In this document: piece by piece, positions 25,367 through 34,499 of the stretch | Layout: each line of letters begins with the position of its first letter | Position numbering within the stretch: the first letter of the stretch is position 1 | Assembly (NCBI GenBank): GCA_002781745.1 | Contig: PFFW01000074.1 | Span: 1-35,247, forward strand | DNA length: 35,247 nt | Origin: Rhodospirillales bacterium CG15_BIG_FIL_POST_REV_8_21_14_020_66_15 | GTDB taxonomy: Bacteria; Pseudomonadota; Alphaproteobacteria; Rhodospirillales; Casp-alpha2 | Direction: 5' to 3' | The notes under the pieces: model-generated | Told to the model about the DNA's origin: nothing | Seen by the model: only the letters and a program-made list of their open reading frames with translations | Databases searched by the model: none | Made by a program: the position numbers and the translations under genes

Positions 25367-26476
25367 ATGGTGAACGACAACGACGAGGGGGCCTATCTCC
25401 GGGTCCGCGACCTGACCAAGAAGTTCGGCGAGTTCACGGCGCTGCGGAACGTGTCGCTCGACGTGCGCGAGGGCGAATTCGTCTGCTTCCTCGGCCCTTC
25501 CGGCTGCGGCAAGACGACGCTTTTGCGCGCCATCGCGGGCCTGGACATCCAGACCTCGGGCACCGTCGAGCAAGCGGGGCGCGACATTTCCGCGCTGCCG
25601 CCCCAGAACCGCGACTTCGGCATCGTGTTCCAGTCCTATGCCCTGTTCCCCAACCTGACCGTGAAGCGCAACGTCGCCTACGGCCTGGAAAACCGCCGCA
25701 TGCCCAGGGCCGAGGTCGCGGCCCGCGTGGCGGAGCTGCTCGACCTTGTCGGCCTGACGGCCCACGGCGACAAGTATCCGGCGCAGCTGTCGGGCGGCCA
25801 GCAGCAGCGCGTTGCGCTGGCGCGCGCGCTCGCGACGTCGCCCGGGCTCCTGCTTCTGGACGAACCGCTGTCGGCGCTGGATGCCAAGGTGCGCGTCCAC
25901 TTGCGCCACGAGATCAAGGAACTACAGGACAAGATCGGCGTCACCACCGTCATGGTCACCCACGACCAGGAAGAGGCGCTTGCCATGGCCGACCGCATCG
26001 TCGTGATGAACCACGGCGTGATCGAGCAGATCGGCACGCCCGAGGAGATCTATGCCGAACCCGCCACCCCCTTCGTCGCCGACTTCATCGGCACGACCAA
26101 CTTCGTCGACGGCGAGGTCCGGCCCGGCGGGCGCGTCGCCGTGGCGGGGGTCGTCATCGACTTCGGCTCGGCCGTCGACGGGCTGGCCCCCGGCGACAAG
26201 GTCACGGTCTGCATCCGGCCCGAGGACGTGCGGGTCTCGGACGGCGGGAGCGGCCCCGGGATCGCCGTGACCGTCACGGACGTGGAGTTCCTGGGCTCGT
26301 TCCACCGCTGCCATGTGGAGCCCGTGAACGGTGCCGGCTTCGGCCGGGGCGTGGATTTCATGATCGACCTTTCGGCGGGCCGCGCGCGCGATCTGGACAT
26401 CCGCGAGGGCATGTCCGTGACCGCGGCCCTGCCGCCCGAGTTCGTGCGCATCTACCGGCCCATGGGAGGGGTCTGA
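25367..26476 (+). CDS. aepV: 2-aminoethylphosphonate ABC transporter ATP-binding protein (AepV / PhnT2 type)
   Basis: A 369-residue ABC ATPase. Walker A GPSGCGKTT (43-51), Q-loop FQSYALFPN (88-96), signature LSGGQQQR (141-148), Walker B LLLLDEP (161-167) and switch H199 in MVTHDQEEA. The C-terminal 130 residues (NFVDGEVRPGGRVAVAGVVIDFG ... KVTVCIRPEDVRV) form a TOBE regulatory domain as in polyamine/iron-type importers. Genomic position between aepX and the fused permease assigns it to AEP uptake. ATG 25367 is chosen: GGAGG lies 6 bases upstream. The frame is open to 25307 but without homology. Permease aepW starts 3 bases after its stop. Confidence 0.92.
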   Translation: MVNDNDEGAYLRVRDLTKKFGEFTALRNVSLDVREGEFVCFLGPSGCGKTTLLRAIAGLDIQTSGTVEQAGRDISALPPQNRDFGIVFQSYALFPNLTVKRNVAYGLENRRMPRAEVAARVAELLDLVGLTAHGDKYPAQLSGGQQQRVALARALATSPGLLLLDEPLSALDAKVRVHLRHEIKELQDKIGVTTVMVTHDQEEALAMADRIVVMNHGVIEQIGTPEEIYAEPATPFVADFIGTTNFVDGEVRPGGRVAVAGVVIDFGSAVDGLAPGDKVTVCIRPEDVRVSDGGSGPGIAVTVTDVEFLGSFHRCHVEPVNGAGFGRGVDFMIDLSAGRARDLDIREGMSVTAALPPEFVRIYRPMGGV

Positions 26477-26479
26477 GCC

Positions 26480-28180
26480 ATGAGCGAGGCCGCCGCCCGG
26501 GCCGCCGCCGTCATCAAGCCCAAGGTCGGCAGTGAGGACTGGATCATGCGCGCGGTGCTGGTCGGCATCGCGCTCTACCTGACCGTCTCGATCGTCCTGC
26601 CGCTCTATGCGATCCTGTCGAAAAGCTTCAAGAACGCCGACGGCGTGTTCGTCGGCCTTGCCAACTACGCCAAGTTCTTCTCCACGCCGGCGCTGTTCTG
26701 GTCGATCGAGAACAGCCTGACCGTGACCCTGATCTGCTGCGTCATCGTCGTCACGCTGGCGTTCATCTATGCCTATGCGCTGACCCGCACTTGCATGCCC
26801 TTGAAGTCCCTGTTCAAGGGCGTTGCGCTGTTGCCGATCCTCATGCCGTCGCTGCTGCCGGCCATCTCGCTGGTCTACCTGTTCGGCAACCAGGGCGTCA
26901 TCAAGGACTGGCTGTTCGGCCACGAGATATACGGCCCCATCGGCATCGTCATGGGCGAATGCTTCTACGTGTTCCCCCACGTGCTGACGATCATGCTGAT
27001 CGCCATGGCCAATTCCGACGCGCGCCTGTACGAGGCGTCGGACGCGCTGGGGGCTTCCAAGATCAAGACCTTCTTCACCGTGACCCTGCCCGGCGTGCGC
27101 TACGGCGTGGTCTCGGCCTTCTTCGTCTGCTTCACCCTGGTCATCACCGACTTCGGCGTGCCCAAGGTGGTGGGCGGCAAGTACAACGTGCTGGCCACCG
27201 ACATCTACAAGCAGGTGGTCGGCCGCCAGGATTTCGAGATGGGAGCGGTGGTCTCCATGATCCTGCTGCTGCCCGCCGTGTTCGCCTTCGCCGCCGACCG
27301 CATCGTGCAGCGCCGGCAGGTGGCCCTGCTGTCGGCCCGCGCGGTACCGTTCCAGCCCAGAAAGAACCCCGCGGTCGACATGGGAATGCTGGCGTTCTGC
27401 GGCGCGATCGGCCTGGTTTTGGTGTCGGTCCTGGCGATGGCCTGCTTCGCGTCCTTCGCCAAGTTCTGGCCCTACGACCTGACCCTTTCGTTGAAGCACT
27501 ACAACTTCGACCTGATGGACGGCGGCAGCTGGTCCGCCTACCACAACTCCATCGAACTGGCGGCCTGGACCGCCGTGATCGGCACGGCCATGGTGTTCAC
27601 CGGCGCCTACCTGGTGGAGAAAAGCAAGGGCTTCCATTCGGGGCGGGCCGCCATGCAGTTGCTCTGCATGGTGCCCATGGCCGTGCCGGGCCTGGTGCTC
27701 GGCCTGGCCTACGTGTTCTTCTTCAACGCGCCGAACAACCCCTTGAACGTGCTCTACCACACCATGCCGATCCTGGTGATCTGCACGGTGACGCATTTCT
27801 ACACGGTGGCGCACCTGACGGCGGTGACGGCGCTGAAGCAGTTGGACGCCGAGTTCGAAAGCGTGTCCCGGTCCCTCAAGGTGCCGTTCTACAAGACCTT
27901 CTTCCGCATCACCGTGCCCGTCTGCATGCCGGCGATCCTGGACATTTCCATGTACCTGTTCGTCAATGCCATGACGACCGTGTCGGCGGTGGTGTTCCTC
28001 TATTCGCCGGACACCGCGCTCGCCTCCATCGCCATCCTCAACATGGACGACGCGGGCGACGTCGCCCCGGCCGCCGCCATGGGCATGATGATCGTCGCAA
28101 CGGCGGCGGGAGTGCGCCTGATGCATGCGGGGCTGACCCGCGGTATCCTGGCGCGCACCCAGGCTTGGCGGACGCGTTAG
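26480..28180 (+). CDS. aepW: 2-aminoethylphosphonate ABC transporter fused permease (AepW / PhnU2 type)
   Basis: A 566-residue inner-membrane permease made of two fused halves, each with about six transmembrane helices. Cytoplasmic coupling (EAA-like) loops are at about 185-206 (EASDALGASKIKTFFTVTLPG) and 457-478 (ESVSRSLKVPFYKTFFRITVP). The fusion into one chain is normal for this family (TIGR03262 type) and means one polypeptide replaces the permease dimer. It follows aepV by 3 bases, with GGGAGGGG upstream. The phnW promoter region begins right after its stop codon. Confidence 0.92.
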   Translation: MSEAAARAAAVIKPKVGSEDWIMRAVLVGIALYLTVSIVLPLYAILSKSFKNADGVFVGLANYAKFFSTPALFWSIENSLTVTLICCVIVVTLAFIYAYALTRTCMPLKSLFKGVALLPILMPSLLPAISLVYLFGNQGVIKDWLFGHEIYGPIGIVMGECFYVFPHVLTIMLIAMANSDARLYEASDALGASKIKTFFTVTLPGVRYGVVSAFFVCFTLVITDFGVPKVVGGKYNVLATDIYKQVVGRQDFEMGAVVSMILLLPAVFAFAADRIVQRRQVALLSARAVPFQPRKNPAVDMGMLAFCGAIGLVLVSVLAMACFASFAKFWPYDLTLSLKHYNFDLMDGGSWSAYHNSIELAAWTAVIGTAMVFTGAYLVEKSKGFHSGRAAMQLLCMVPMAVPGLVLGLAYVFFFNAPNNPLNVLYHTMPILVICTVTHFYTVAHLTAVTALKQLDAEFESVSRSLKVPFYKTFFRITVPVCMPAILDISMYLFVNAMTTVSAVVFLYSPDTALASIAILNMDDAGDVAPAAAMGMMIVATAAGVRLMHAGLTRGILARTQAWRTR

Positions 28181-28193
28181 CGCCATAGTTCTG

Positions 28194-28225
28194 GCCTATG
28201 GATGATATTCGAATTAACGATTTGA
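28194..28225 (+). promoter_or_regulatory. AEP-module motif, copy 2 (phnW)
   Basis: GCCTAT (28194-28199), 17 bases, then ACGATTTGA (28217-28225), inside the longer match TAACGATTTGAC shared with copy 3. It lies 92 bases upstream of the phnW ATG and 13 bases after the aepW stop. TTGACG overlapping its right end could act as a -35 box. Confidence 0.65.
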
Positions 28226-28316
28226 CGAATTGACCCATCCCGCCCGAAACTCCGCGCGACCGGCTGCCCGAACGGCCCGGCCGCGGTCCAAATGAAGGAC
28301 TTGGAAAGGCCCCGAC

Positions 28317-29450
28317 ATGACCCTGACCCCCGGTGATCCCCTGCTGCTGACGCCCGGCCCGCTGACCACGGCGGCCGAAACCCGCGAGGCCATGCTGCAC
28401 GACTGGGGCTCGCGCGATCAGGCCTTCATGGACGCCAACGCCGCCGTGCGCGCCAAGCTGCTGGAAATCGCCAATGCCGCCGATACGCATGTCTGCGTGC
28501 CGTTGCAGGGCTCGGGCACCTTCGTGGTCGAGGCCGCGCTCTGCACCCTGATTGCCCGGGACGGCAAGGCGCTGATCCTGGTCAACGGCGCCTACGGCAA
28601 GCGCATGGCCAGGATATTGGACTACGCCGGGCGCGCCTACGAGGTTTCCGAGACCGCCGAGGACACGCCGCCGGACGTTCCCGCGCTGGCCGCCAAACTT
28701 GCCGCCGACGCTGCCATCACTCATGTCCTGGTCGTCCACTGCGAGACCACGTCGGGCATCCTCAACCCCATCTCCGACATCGCCCATGCGGTGAAGGACG
28801 CGGGCCGGTCGCTGATCATCGACGCCATGAGTGCCTTCGGCGCGATCGAGCTGGACGCCGCCAAGGTGCCGTTCGACGCGGTCATGGCGTCGTCCAACAA
28901 GTGCCTGGAGGGCGTGCCGGGCATGGGTTTCGCGCTGATCCGCAAGTCCGTTCTGGAGGGCTGCGAGGGCAATGCCCATTCGCTGTCGCTCGACCTCTTC
29001 GATCAATGGCGGGCCATGGAGGCCAACGGTCAGTGGCGTTTCACGCCGCCGACCCACGTGATCTTCGCGTTTGCAAAAGCCATCGAGCAGTTCGAGGCCA
29101 AAGGCGGCCAGCCCGGCCGCTTCAAACGCTATTCGGAAAACTGCCGCATCCTGATCGACGGCATGGCCGAACTGGGTTTCCAGCCCCTGCTGCCCCAGGG
29201 CCTGCAGGCGCCGATCATCGTTACCTTCCGCATGCCGTCTGACCCGGCCTTCGACTTCCAGGTGTTCTACGACAAGGTCAAGGACCGGGGGTTCGTGCTC
29301 TATCCCGGCAAGCTGACGGTGGCGCCCAGCTTCCGCGTCGGCTGCATCGGCCACCTGGGCGCCGACGAGATGAAGGCGGCGCTCAAGGCGATGGCGGAAG
29401 TCCTGGCCGAAATGGGCGTGAAGACCGGCGCGCCTCAGGCCGCCGAGTAA
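28317..29450 (+). CDS. phnW: 2-aminoethylphosphonate-pyruvate transaminase
   Basis: A 377-residue class V PLP aminotransferase. It transfers the amino group of AEP to pyruvate, giving phosphonoacetaldehyde and alanine. The start LLLTPGPLTTAAETREAML is the family signature. PLP contacts: D169 in LIIDAMSAFG, and Schiff-base lysine K195 in ASSNKCLEGVPG, one residue off the Salmonella enzyme numbering (K194). The sequence ends at the expected length. GGAAAGG precedes ATG 28317. It starts its own transcription unit: a promoter region with the shared motif precedes it, and a 200-base gap separates it from phnA. Confidence 0.95.
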   Translation: MTLTPGDPLLLTPGPLTTAAETREAMLHDWGSRDQAFMDANAAVRAKLLEIANAADTHVCVPLQGSGTFVVEAALCTLIARDGKALILVNGAYGKRMARILDYAGRAYEVSETAEDTPPDVPALAAKLAADAAITHVLVVHCETTSGILNPISDIAHAVKDAGRSLIIDAMSAFGAIELDAAKVPFDAVMASSNKCLEGVPGMGFALIRKSVLEGCEGNAHSLSLDLFDQWRAMEANGQWRFTPPTHVIFAFAKAIEQFEAKGGQPGRFKRYSENCRILIDGMAELGFQPLLPQGLQAPIIVTFRMPSDPAFDFQVFYDKVKDRGFVLYPGKLTVAPSFRVGCIGHLGADEMKAALKAMAEVLAEMGVKTGAPQAAE

Positions 29451-29535
29451 TGCAACGGCACGCGGACTTTCGCCGTTTTTTCAGATGGTTGACCGGCGTT
29501 CGCCGGCCCGCCGGCGCGAAATTCACATTGATTTA

Positions 29536-29567
29536 ACCTATCAATCACATAGTTATTAACGATTTGA
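29536..29567 (+). promoter_or_regulatory. AEP-module motif, copy 3 (phnA-phnY)
   Basis: ACCTAT (29536-29541), 17 bases, then ACGATTTGA (29559-29567), 84 bases before the phnA ATG. TTGACA (29564-29569) at its right end followed 17 bases later by GAGAAT (29587-29592) is a plausible -35/-10 pair, so the motif would overlap the -35 box and extend upstream, a position typical for LysR-type activators. Confidence 0.65.
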
Positions 29568-29650
29568 CATATCCTTGAGCGGTTCCGAGAATTCCCCGAA
29601 CCGGACCGCCAGCCTGCGCGCCCGGACGATTTCGAAGGTGAGCAAGCATC

Positions 29651-30922
29651 ATGGAGCAGTCCTCCGCCCGTTCCCGTTCCGTCTCCGTCAACGGCCGCAC
29701 CTACGGCTGGCCCAGCCAGCCCCTGGTCGTCGTCTGCATCGACGGATCGGAGCCCGCCTACATCGAACAGGCCATTGCCGGCGGCCATATGCCGTTCCTG
29801 GCCAAGGCGCTGAAGAGCGGGTCGGACCTGCGCGCCGACTGCGTGGTGCCCAGCTTCACCAACCCCAACAACCTGTCCATCGTCACCGGCGTGCCGCCCC
29901 GCGTGCATGGTATTTCCGGCAACTTCTTCCTCGACCCGGACACGGGCGAGGAAGTGATGATGAACGAACCCAGGTTCCTGCGCACGGACACCATCTTCAA
30001 GGCCTTCCACGACGCCGGCGCCAAGGTCGCCATCGTCACGGCCAAGGACAAGCTGTGCCGCCTTCTGGGTCACGGGCTCGACTTCGCCTCGGGCCGCGCC
30101 GTCTGCTTCTCGTCGGAGAAGGCGGACCGGACGACCAGGGCCGAAAACGGCATCGACAATGCGCAGGGACTGGTCGGCCGGCCGATCCCCGACGTCTATT
30201 CGGCGGACCTGTCGGAGTTCATCTTCGACGCCGGTGTCAAGCTGATGGAAACCATGCGTCCCGACCTCATGTACCTGTCGACCACCGACTACATCCAGCA
30301 CAAGCACGCCCCCGGCACCCCCGTGGCCAACGCCTTCTACGCCATGATGGACGGCTACTGGGCCAGACTGGACGCGCTGGGCGCGGTGCTGGCGCTGACC
30401 GCTGACCACGGCATGAACGCCAAGTTCAACGATGCGGGCGAGCCCGACGTGATCTACCTGCAGGAGGTTCTCGACGGCTTCCTCGGCGAAGGCAAGGCGC
30501 GTGTCATCCTGCCGATCACCGATCCCTACGTGGTGCACCACGGGGCACTCGGCTCCTTCGCCACCGTCTACCTGCCGGCGGATGCCGACCAGACGACGGT
30601 CATTTCGAAACTCGCCGCCGTGCCCGGCGTGCAGAAGGTCTATGACCGGACCCACGGCTGCGCCGAGTTCGAGCTGCCCGAGGACCGCCTGGGCGACCTG
30701 ATCGTGGTGTCCGAAAAGTCCAAAGTGCTGGGGACGTCGGCCGATCGCCACGACCTCAGCCAGCTGAAGGAGCCGCTGCGCTCCCACGGCGGGGTGACGG
30801 AACAGAAGGTGCCGCTGATCGTGACCCGTACGGCCAGCGTCGACGTCGGCCGACGGCTGCGCAATTTCGACGTTTTCGACGTGGCGCTGAACCACACGGC
30901 GCTCGCCCGGAACGTCGCGTGA
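29651..30922 (+). CDS. phnA: phosphonoacetate hydrolase
   Basis: A 423-residue enzyme of the alkaline phosphatase superfamily that cleaves the C-P bond of phosphonoacetate to acetate and phosphate. The two-metal site is complete: D31, nucleophile T70 (in SFTNPNN), D213 and H217 ([10 protein letters not shown]), D252 and H253 (TADHGMN), and H379 (LRSHGG). These all fall two positions after the Sinorhizobium PhnA residues as I remember them. GGTGAG precedes the ATG. The stop is 38 bases before phnY, so the two are co-transcribed. The hydrolysis step is not phosphate-repressed C-P lyase chemistry, so it can supply carbon or nitrogen as well as phosphorus. Confidence 0.95.
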   Translation: MEQSSARSRSVSVNGRTYGWPSQPLVVVCIDGSEPAYIEQAIAGGHMPFLAKALKSGSDLRADCVVPSFTNPNNLSIVTGVPPRVHGISGNFFLDPDTGEEVMMNEPRFLRTDTIFKAFHDAGAKVAIVTAKDKLCRLLGHGLDFASGRAVCFSSEKADRTTRAENGIDNAQGLVGRPIPDVYSADLSEFIFDAGVKLMETMRPDLMYLSTTDYIQHKHAPGTPVANAFYAMMDGYWARLDALGAVLALTADHGMNAKFNDAGEPDVIYLQEVLDGFLGEGKARVILPITDPYVVHHGALGSFATVYLPADADQTTVISKLAAVPGVQKVYDRTHGCAEFELPEDRLGDLIVVSEKSKVLGTSADRHDLSQLKEPLRSHGGVTEQKVPLIVTRTASVDVGRRLRNFDVFDVALNHTALARNVA

Positions 30923-30960
30923 AACAAGAACCCCACCAGGGACGTTTGGAGGATATATCC

Positions 30961-32418
30961 ATGGACATCGCCGTAGCCCTTGCCAACGACGAAGTGATCC
31001 ACGAAAGGCTGCGCATCGTCGGCGACGACGGGGTGCGCGACGCCCGCATCGAGGTCATGAACCCGTACACCAACCAGGTGGTCGGCACGGTGCCCAAGGC
31101 CTCCGTCGCCGATGTGAAGAAGGCGTTCCAGACCGCCGCCGAATACCAGCCCAAGCTGACCCGTCATGAGCGCGCGGAAATCCTCAAGAAGACGGGTGAG
31201 ATCCTCTATTCCCGCCGCGACGCGGTGTCCGATCTGATCACCGCCGAATGCGGGATCTCAAAGAAGGATTCGCTCTATGAGGCCAGCCGCTCGCAGAGCG
31301 TGTTCAACCTGGCCGCCGCGCTGACCCTGATGGACGACGGCGAGGTGTTCTCCTGCGACGTCGCCCCCTCGGGCCCCAAGCGCAAGATATTCACCACGCG
31401 CTCGCCGCTCTCGGCGATCAGCGCCATCACGCCGTTCAACCATCCCCTGAACCAGGTCGCGCACAAGATCGCGCCTTCGGTCGCGACCAACAACTGCATG
31501 GTCCTGAAGCCGACGGAAAAGACGCCGCTGACGGCGCTGCTGCTGGCCGACGTGCTTTACGAGGCGGGCCTGCCGCCCGAGATGTTCCAGGTCATCACCG
31601 GCGACCCGGCGGAAATCGCCGACGAGATGATCACCAACGAGCACGCCGAACTGGTGACCTTCACCGGCGGCGTCGCCGTCGGCAAGTACATCGCCGAGCA
31701 CGCGGGCTATCGCCGCTTGGTGCTGGAACTGGGCGGCAACGATCCGCTGATCGTCATGGAGGACGCCGACCTGGAGCGCGCGGCGACTCTCGCCGTCGCC
31801 GGGGCGACCAAGAACTCGGGCCAGCGCTGCACGGCGGTGAAGCGCATCCTGGTGGTCGACGCCGTGGCCGACGACTTCGTCAAGCTGTGCGAGTCCAAGG
31901 TCAAGGAGCTGAAGTACGGTGACCCCATGGACCCCAAGACGGACGTGGGCACGGTCATCGAGGAGAAGGCCGCCATGCTGTTCGAACGGCGCGTCAACGA
32001 CGCCGTGTCGAAGGGAGCCGAGCTTCTGTACGGCAACCGGCGCGACGGCGCGGTCTATTCGCCGACCCTGGTCGACCGCGTGCCCTACGACTGCGAACTG
32101 GTGCGCGAGGAGACCTTCGGCCCCGTAGTGCCGATCATCCGCTGTCCCAACGACATCGAGAAGGTGATCGCCATCTCCAACTCCACCGCCTTCGGTCTGT
32201 CGTCGGGGGTGTGCACCAACAACATGGAGTACATCACCCGCTTCATCGACGGCCTCAAGGTCGGCTCGGTCAACGTCTGGGAGGTGCCGGGCTTCCGCAT
32301 CGAGATGTCGCCCTTCGGCGGGATCAAGGATTCGGGCCTGGGGTACAAGGAAGGCGTGATCGAGGCGATGAAGAGCTTCACCAACGTGAAGACCTTCTCC
32401 ATGCCCTGGCTGAGCTGA
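30961..32418 (+). CDS. phnY: phosphonoacetaldehyde dehydrogenase (NAD+)
   Basis: A 485-residue aldehyde dehydrogenase that oxidises phosphonoacetaldehyde to phosphonoacetate. Motifs: [18 protein letters not shown] (156-173), FTGGVAVGK (234-242), E256 in LVLELGGND, catalytic C290 in [11 protein letters not shown], and [11 protein letters not shown]. Assignment as PhnY rests on position between phnA and the end of the AEP module, as in other PhnWAY clusters. ATG 30961 is chosen because GGAGG (30948-30952) lies 8 bases upstream; an earlier GTG at 30919 overlaps the phnA stop but lacks a site. It ends the AEP module. Confidence 0.93.
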   Translation: MDIAVALANDEVIHERLRIVGDDGVRDARIEVMNPYTNQVVGTVPKASVADVKKAFQTAAEYQPKLTRHERAEILKKTGEILYSRRDAVSDLITAECGISKKDSLYEASRSQSVFNLAAALTLMDDGEVFSCDVAPSGPKRKIFTTRSPLSAISAITPFNHPLNQVAHKIAPSVATNNCMVLKPTEKTPLTALLLADVLYEAGLPPEMFQVITGDPAEIADEMITNEHAELVTFTGGVAVGKYIAEHAGYRRLVLELGGNDPLIVMEDADLERAATLAVAGATKNSGQRCTAVKRILVVDAVADDFVKLCESKVKELKYGDPMDPKTDVGTVIEEKAAMLFERRVNDAVSKGAELLYGNRRDGAVYSPTLVDRVPYDCELVREETFGPVVPIIRCPNDIEKVIAISNSTAFGLSSGVCTNNMEYITRFIDGLKVGSVNVWEVPGFRIEMSPFGGIKDSGLGYKEGVIEAMKSFTNVKTFSMPWLS

Positions 32419-32440
32419 CGGGGCCTGCCGGTATCACCTA

Positions 32441-32483
32441 TTGCCGGGAACGGGGTTTCGTATTATAAACGCACTCAGTGCGT
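32441..32483 (+). promoter_or_regulatory. promoter with palindromic operator before the Na/Pi carrier gene
   Basis: TTGCCG (32441-32446), 17-base spacer, TATAAA (32464-32469). Overlapping the expected transcription start is a perfect 7-bp inverted repeat, ACGCACT-C-AGTGCGT (32469-32483), a good repressor site. It begins 22 bases after the phnY stop, so the carrier gene has its own promoter. Confidence 0.6.
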
Positions 32484-32534
32484 ATTTCTGAGGGCGGGCG
32501 GCCGCCGAGCGGATCGCCGCCCGGCGTCGGCAAT

Positions 32535-34271
32535 GTGAAACCTGCACCGGAAGGCGCGAAGCAGTTGGAAACCATCATCAACATCGTCGGCGGCGTGGCC
32601 CTGTTGCTGTGGGGCATCCGCATGGTGCGCACGGGCATCACCCGCTCGTTCGGCGCCGACCTGCGCCGCGCCCTCGCCGCCTCGGCACGCAACCGGATGA
32701 CGGGGCTCGCCGCCGGGTTCGGCGTCACGACGATCCTGCAAAGCTCGACGGCGACGGCGCTCATCGTCTCGTCCTTCGCCGGTCAGGGAATGATCGCCGG
32801 CATCGCGGCGCTTGCCATCATGCTGGGCGCGGACGTGGGCAGCACCATGATCGTGCAGGCCCTGTCGCTCGACCTGGACTGGCTGTCGCCGGTGCTGGTT
32901 GCCGTCGGCGTGTTCGTGTTCCTGTCGACGGAAAACAGCCGCCGCCGCGCCGTGGCGCGCGCCCTCATCGGCTTGGGCCTGATGCTTCTGTCGCTTCGCC
33001 TGATCGCCATGGGGGCCTTGCCGTTTCGCGAAAGCGAGGCCATGGCCGTTCTGGTCGGGCCGCTGACGAACGAGCCCCTGCTGGCTGTGGTGTTCGCCGC
33101 GGCCATCACCTGGGCGTCCCATTCGTCGGTCGCGGTCGTATTGCTGATCATGTCGCTGGCCGGGATGCAGGTGCTCAATACCCAACTGGCCATGACCATG
33201 GTGCTGGGCGCCAACCTGGGCGGGGCGCTGGCCGCCGTCGGCCTGACCGCCAAGGCCGTGCCCGCCATGCGCCGGGTACCGCTCGGCAATCTGCTCATGC
33301 GCTTGGTGGGGGTGTTCGCCGCACTACCCTTCGTGCCCTTTGTGCAGCCCTACCTGACCATGCTCGGCGACACGCCGGAACGCCTGCTCGCCAACTTCCA
33401 CACGGGCTTCAACCTGGCGCTCGTCGTCCTGTTCCTGCCCTTGTTGGCGCTGGTCGACCGCGCCGTGCGCCTGGTCCTACGCGACCGCCCGGCAGAGGAC
33501 GATCCCGGCAGTCCGCGCTACCTCGACGAAGGCGCCCTCGACACGCCGTCGGTGGCGCTCACCGGGGCGACGCGCGAGGCGCTGCGAATGGGCGATGCGG
33601 TGAAATCCATGCTGTCTTCGGCGCAAGACGTGCTGCGCACCAACGACGCCGGCCTGCGCAAGACCGTGGAGGCCCAGGACGATGTGGTCGACCGCCTGCA
33701 CGAGGCGATCAAGCTCTACCTCACCCGCCTGACCGAGGAGGAACTGGACAAGCAGGAAAGCCGGCGCAGCATCGAGATACTCAGCTTCACGACGAACCTG
33801 GAGCACGTCGGCGACATCATCGACAAGAACCTGATGGAACTGGCGGCCAAGAAGATCAAGGGCCACATCAGCTTCTCCGCCGAGGGCCAGCGCGAACTGG
33901 AGGCCTTCCACGACCGCATCCTGCAGAACCTGGACCTCGCCCTGCACGTCTTCGTTTCCGGGGACGAGGAGGCGGCGCGCAAGCTGCTGCACGAAAAGAC
34001 GGCGATCCGCGACCTGGAGCGCCGCTACGTGGAAAACCATTTCCGCCGCATGGGCGAGCGCCGTCCGGACACGCTCGATTCAAGCTCCCTGCACCTCGAC
34101 GTGCTGCGCGACCTCAAGCGGGTCAACAGCCACCTGACCTCGGTCGCCTATCCGATCCTGGAACGCCTGGGCGTGCTCACGGAAAGCCGCCTGATCGAGG
34201 ACGCGGAACGGGAACGGATCGGCGCCGTGTCCCCGCCGCTGGGCGCGCAGCCGAAACGGGGAGACGGCTGA
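32535..34271 (+). CDS. Na/Pi cotransporter family protein with C-terminal PhoU-like domain
   Basis: About 578 residues (from GTG 32535). Membrane part: two inverted Na/Pi repeats, with LQSSTATALIVSSFAGQG and, in the second repeat, SHSSVAVVLLIMSLAG, plus roughly eight hydrophobic helices. The C-terminal 200 residues are a helical PhoU-like domain (MGDAVKSMLSSAQDVL, EILSFTTNLEHVGDIIDKNLMELA). The family moves phosphate with sodium, usually efflux in bacteria. The start is uncertain: the frame is open from GTG 32478, but that lies in the operator and near the transcription start, so GTG 32535 or TTG 32565 (GGAAGG upstream) is more likely. Neighbouring phosphonate genes release phosphate, a plausible link. 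Confidence 0.88.
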   Translation: MKPAPEGAKQLETIINIVGGVALLLWGIRMVRTGITRSFGADLRRALAASARNRMTGLAAGFGVTTILQSSTATALIVSSFAGQGMIAGIAALAIMLGADVGSTMIVQALSLDLDWLSPVLVAVGVFVFLSTENSRRRAVARALIGLGLMLLSLRLIAMGALPFRESEAMAVLVGPLTNEPLLAVVFAAAITWASHSSVAVVLLIMSLAGMQVLNTQLAMTMVLGANLGGALAAVGLTAKAVPAMRRVPLGNLLMRLVGVFAALPFVPFVQPYLTMLGDTPERLLANFHTGFNLALVVLFLPLLALVDRAVRLVLRDRPAEDDPGSPRYLDEGALDTPSVALTGATREALRMGDAVKSMLSSAQDVLRTNDAGLRKTVEAQDDVVDRLHEAIKLYLTRLTEEELDKQESRRSIEILSFTTNLEHVGDIIDKNLMELAAKKIKGHISFSAEGQRELEAFHDRILQNLDLALHVFVSGDEEAARKLLHEKTAIRDLERRYVENHFRRMGERRPDTLDSSSLHLDVLRDLKRVNSHLTSVAYPILERLGVLTESRLIEDAERERIGAVSPPLGAQPKRGDG

Positions 34272-34305
34272 ACGGCGCGCAGGCCCGGAAATCCGCGTGT
34301 CCGCG

Positions 34306-34333
34306 TTGACAACGGGCGCCCAATGCCTATACT
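34306..34333 (+). promoter_or_regulatory. rpsD promoter
   Basis: TTGACA (34306-34311), 16-base spacer, TATACT (34328-34333): a near-consensus sigma-70 promoter about 167 bases before the rpsD start, as expected for a ribosomal protein gene. Confidence 0.8.
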
Positions 34334-34389
34334 CCCGCGCTTCCTTTCCGGGAACGTGGATGCGTGCCGCCTATCGGGCCCGTCCCGCC

Positions 34390-34420
34390 CCCTCCTGACG
34401 CCCTTTGGGGCCAGGGAGGG
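34390..34420 (+). promoter_or_regulatory. rpsD leader hairpin
   Basis: In the untranslated leader, CCCTCC-TG (34390-34397) pairs with CA-G-GGAGGG (34412-34420, one bulged G), enclosing a small CCC-TTT-GGG hairpin. S4 represses its own synthesis in some bacteria by binding leader RNA; whether this is such a site is unknown. Confidence 0.35.
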
Positions 34421-34499
34421 ACCAAGGCTTACCGGGACAACGTAGACCGCCGCGGCGACAAAAAACGGCCGCCGGCAAAGCAAGAAGGACCGACAAGTC

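Noticed and set aside
25922-28186. A 754-codon minus-strand open frame
   Set aside because: It is antisense to aepV and aepW, both of which carry clear ABC transporter motifs. The translation is rich in His, Gln, Arg and Asp with no fold signature.
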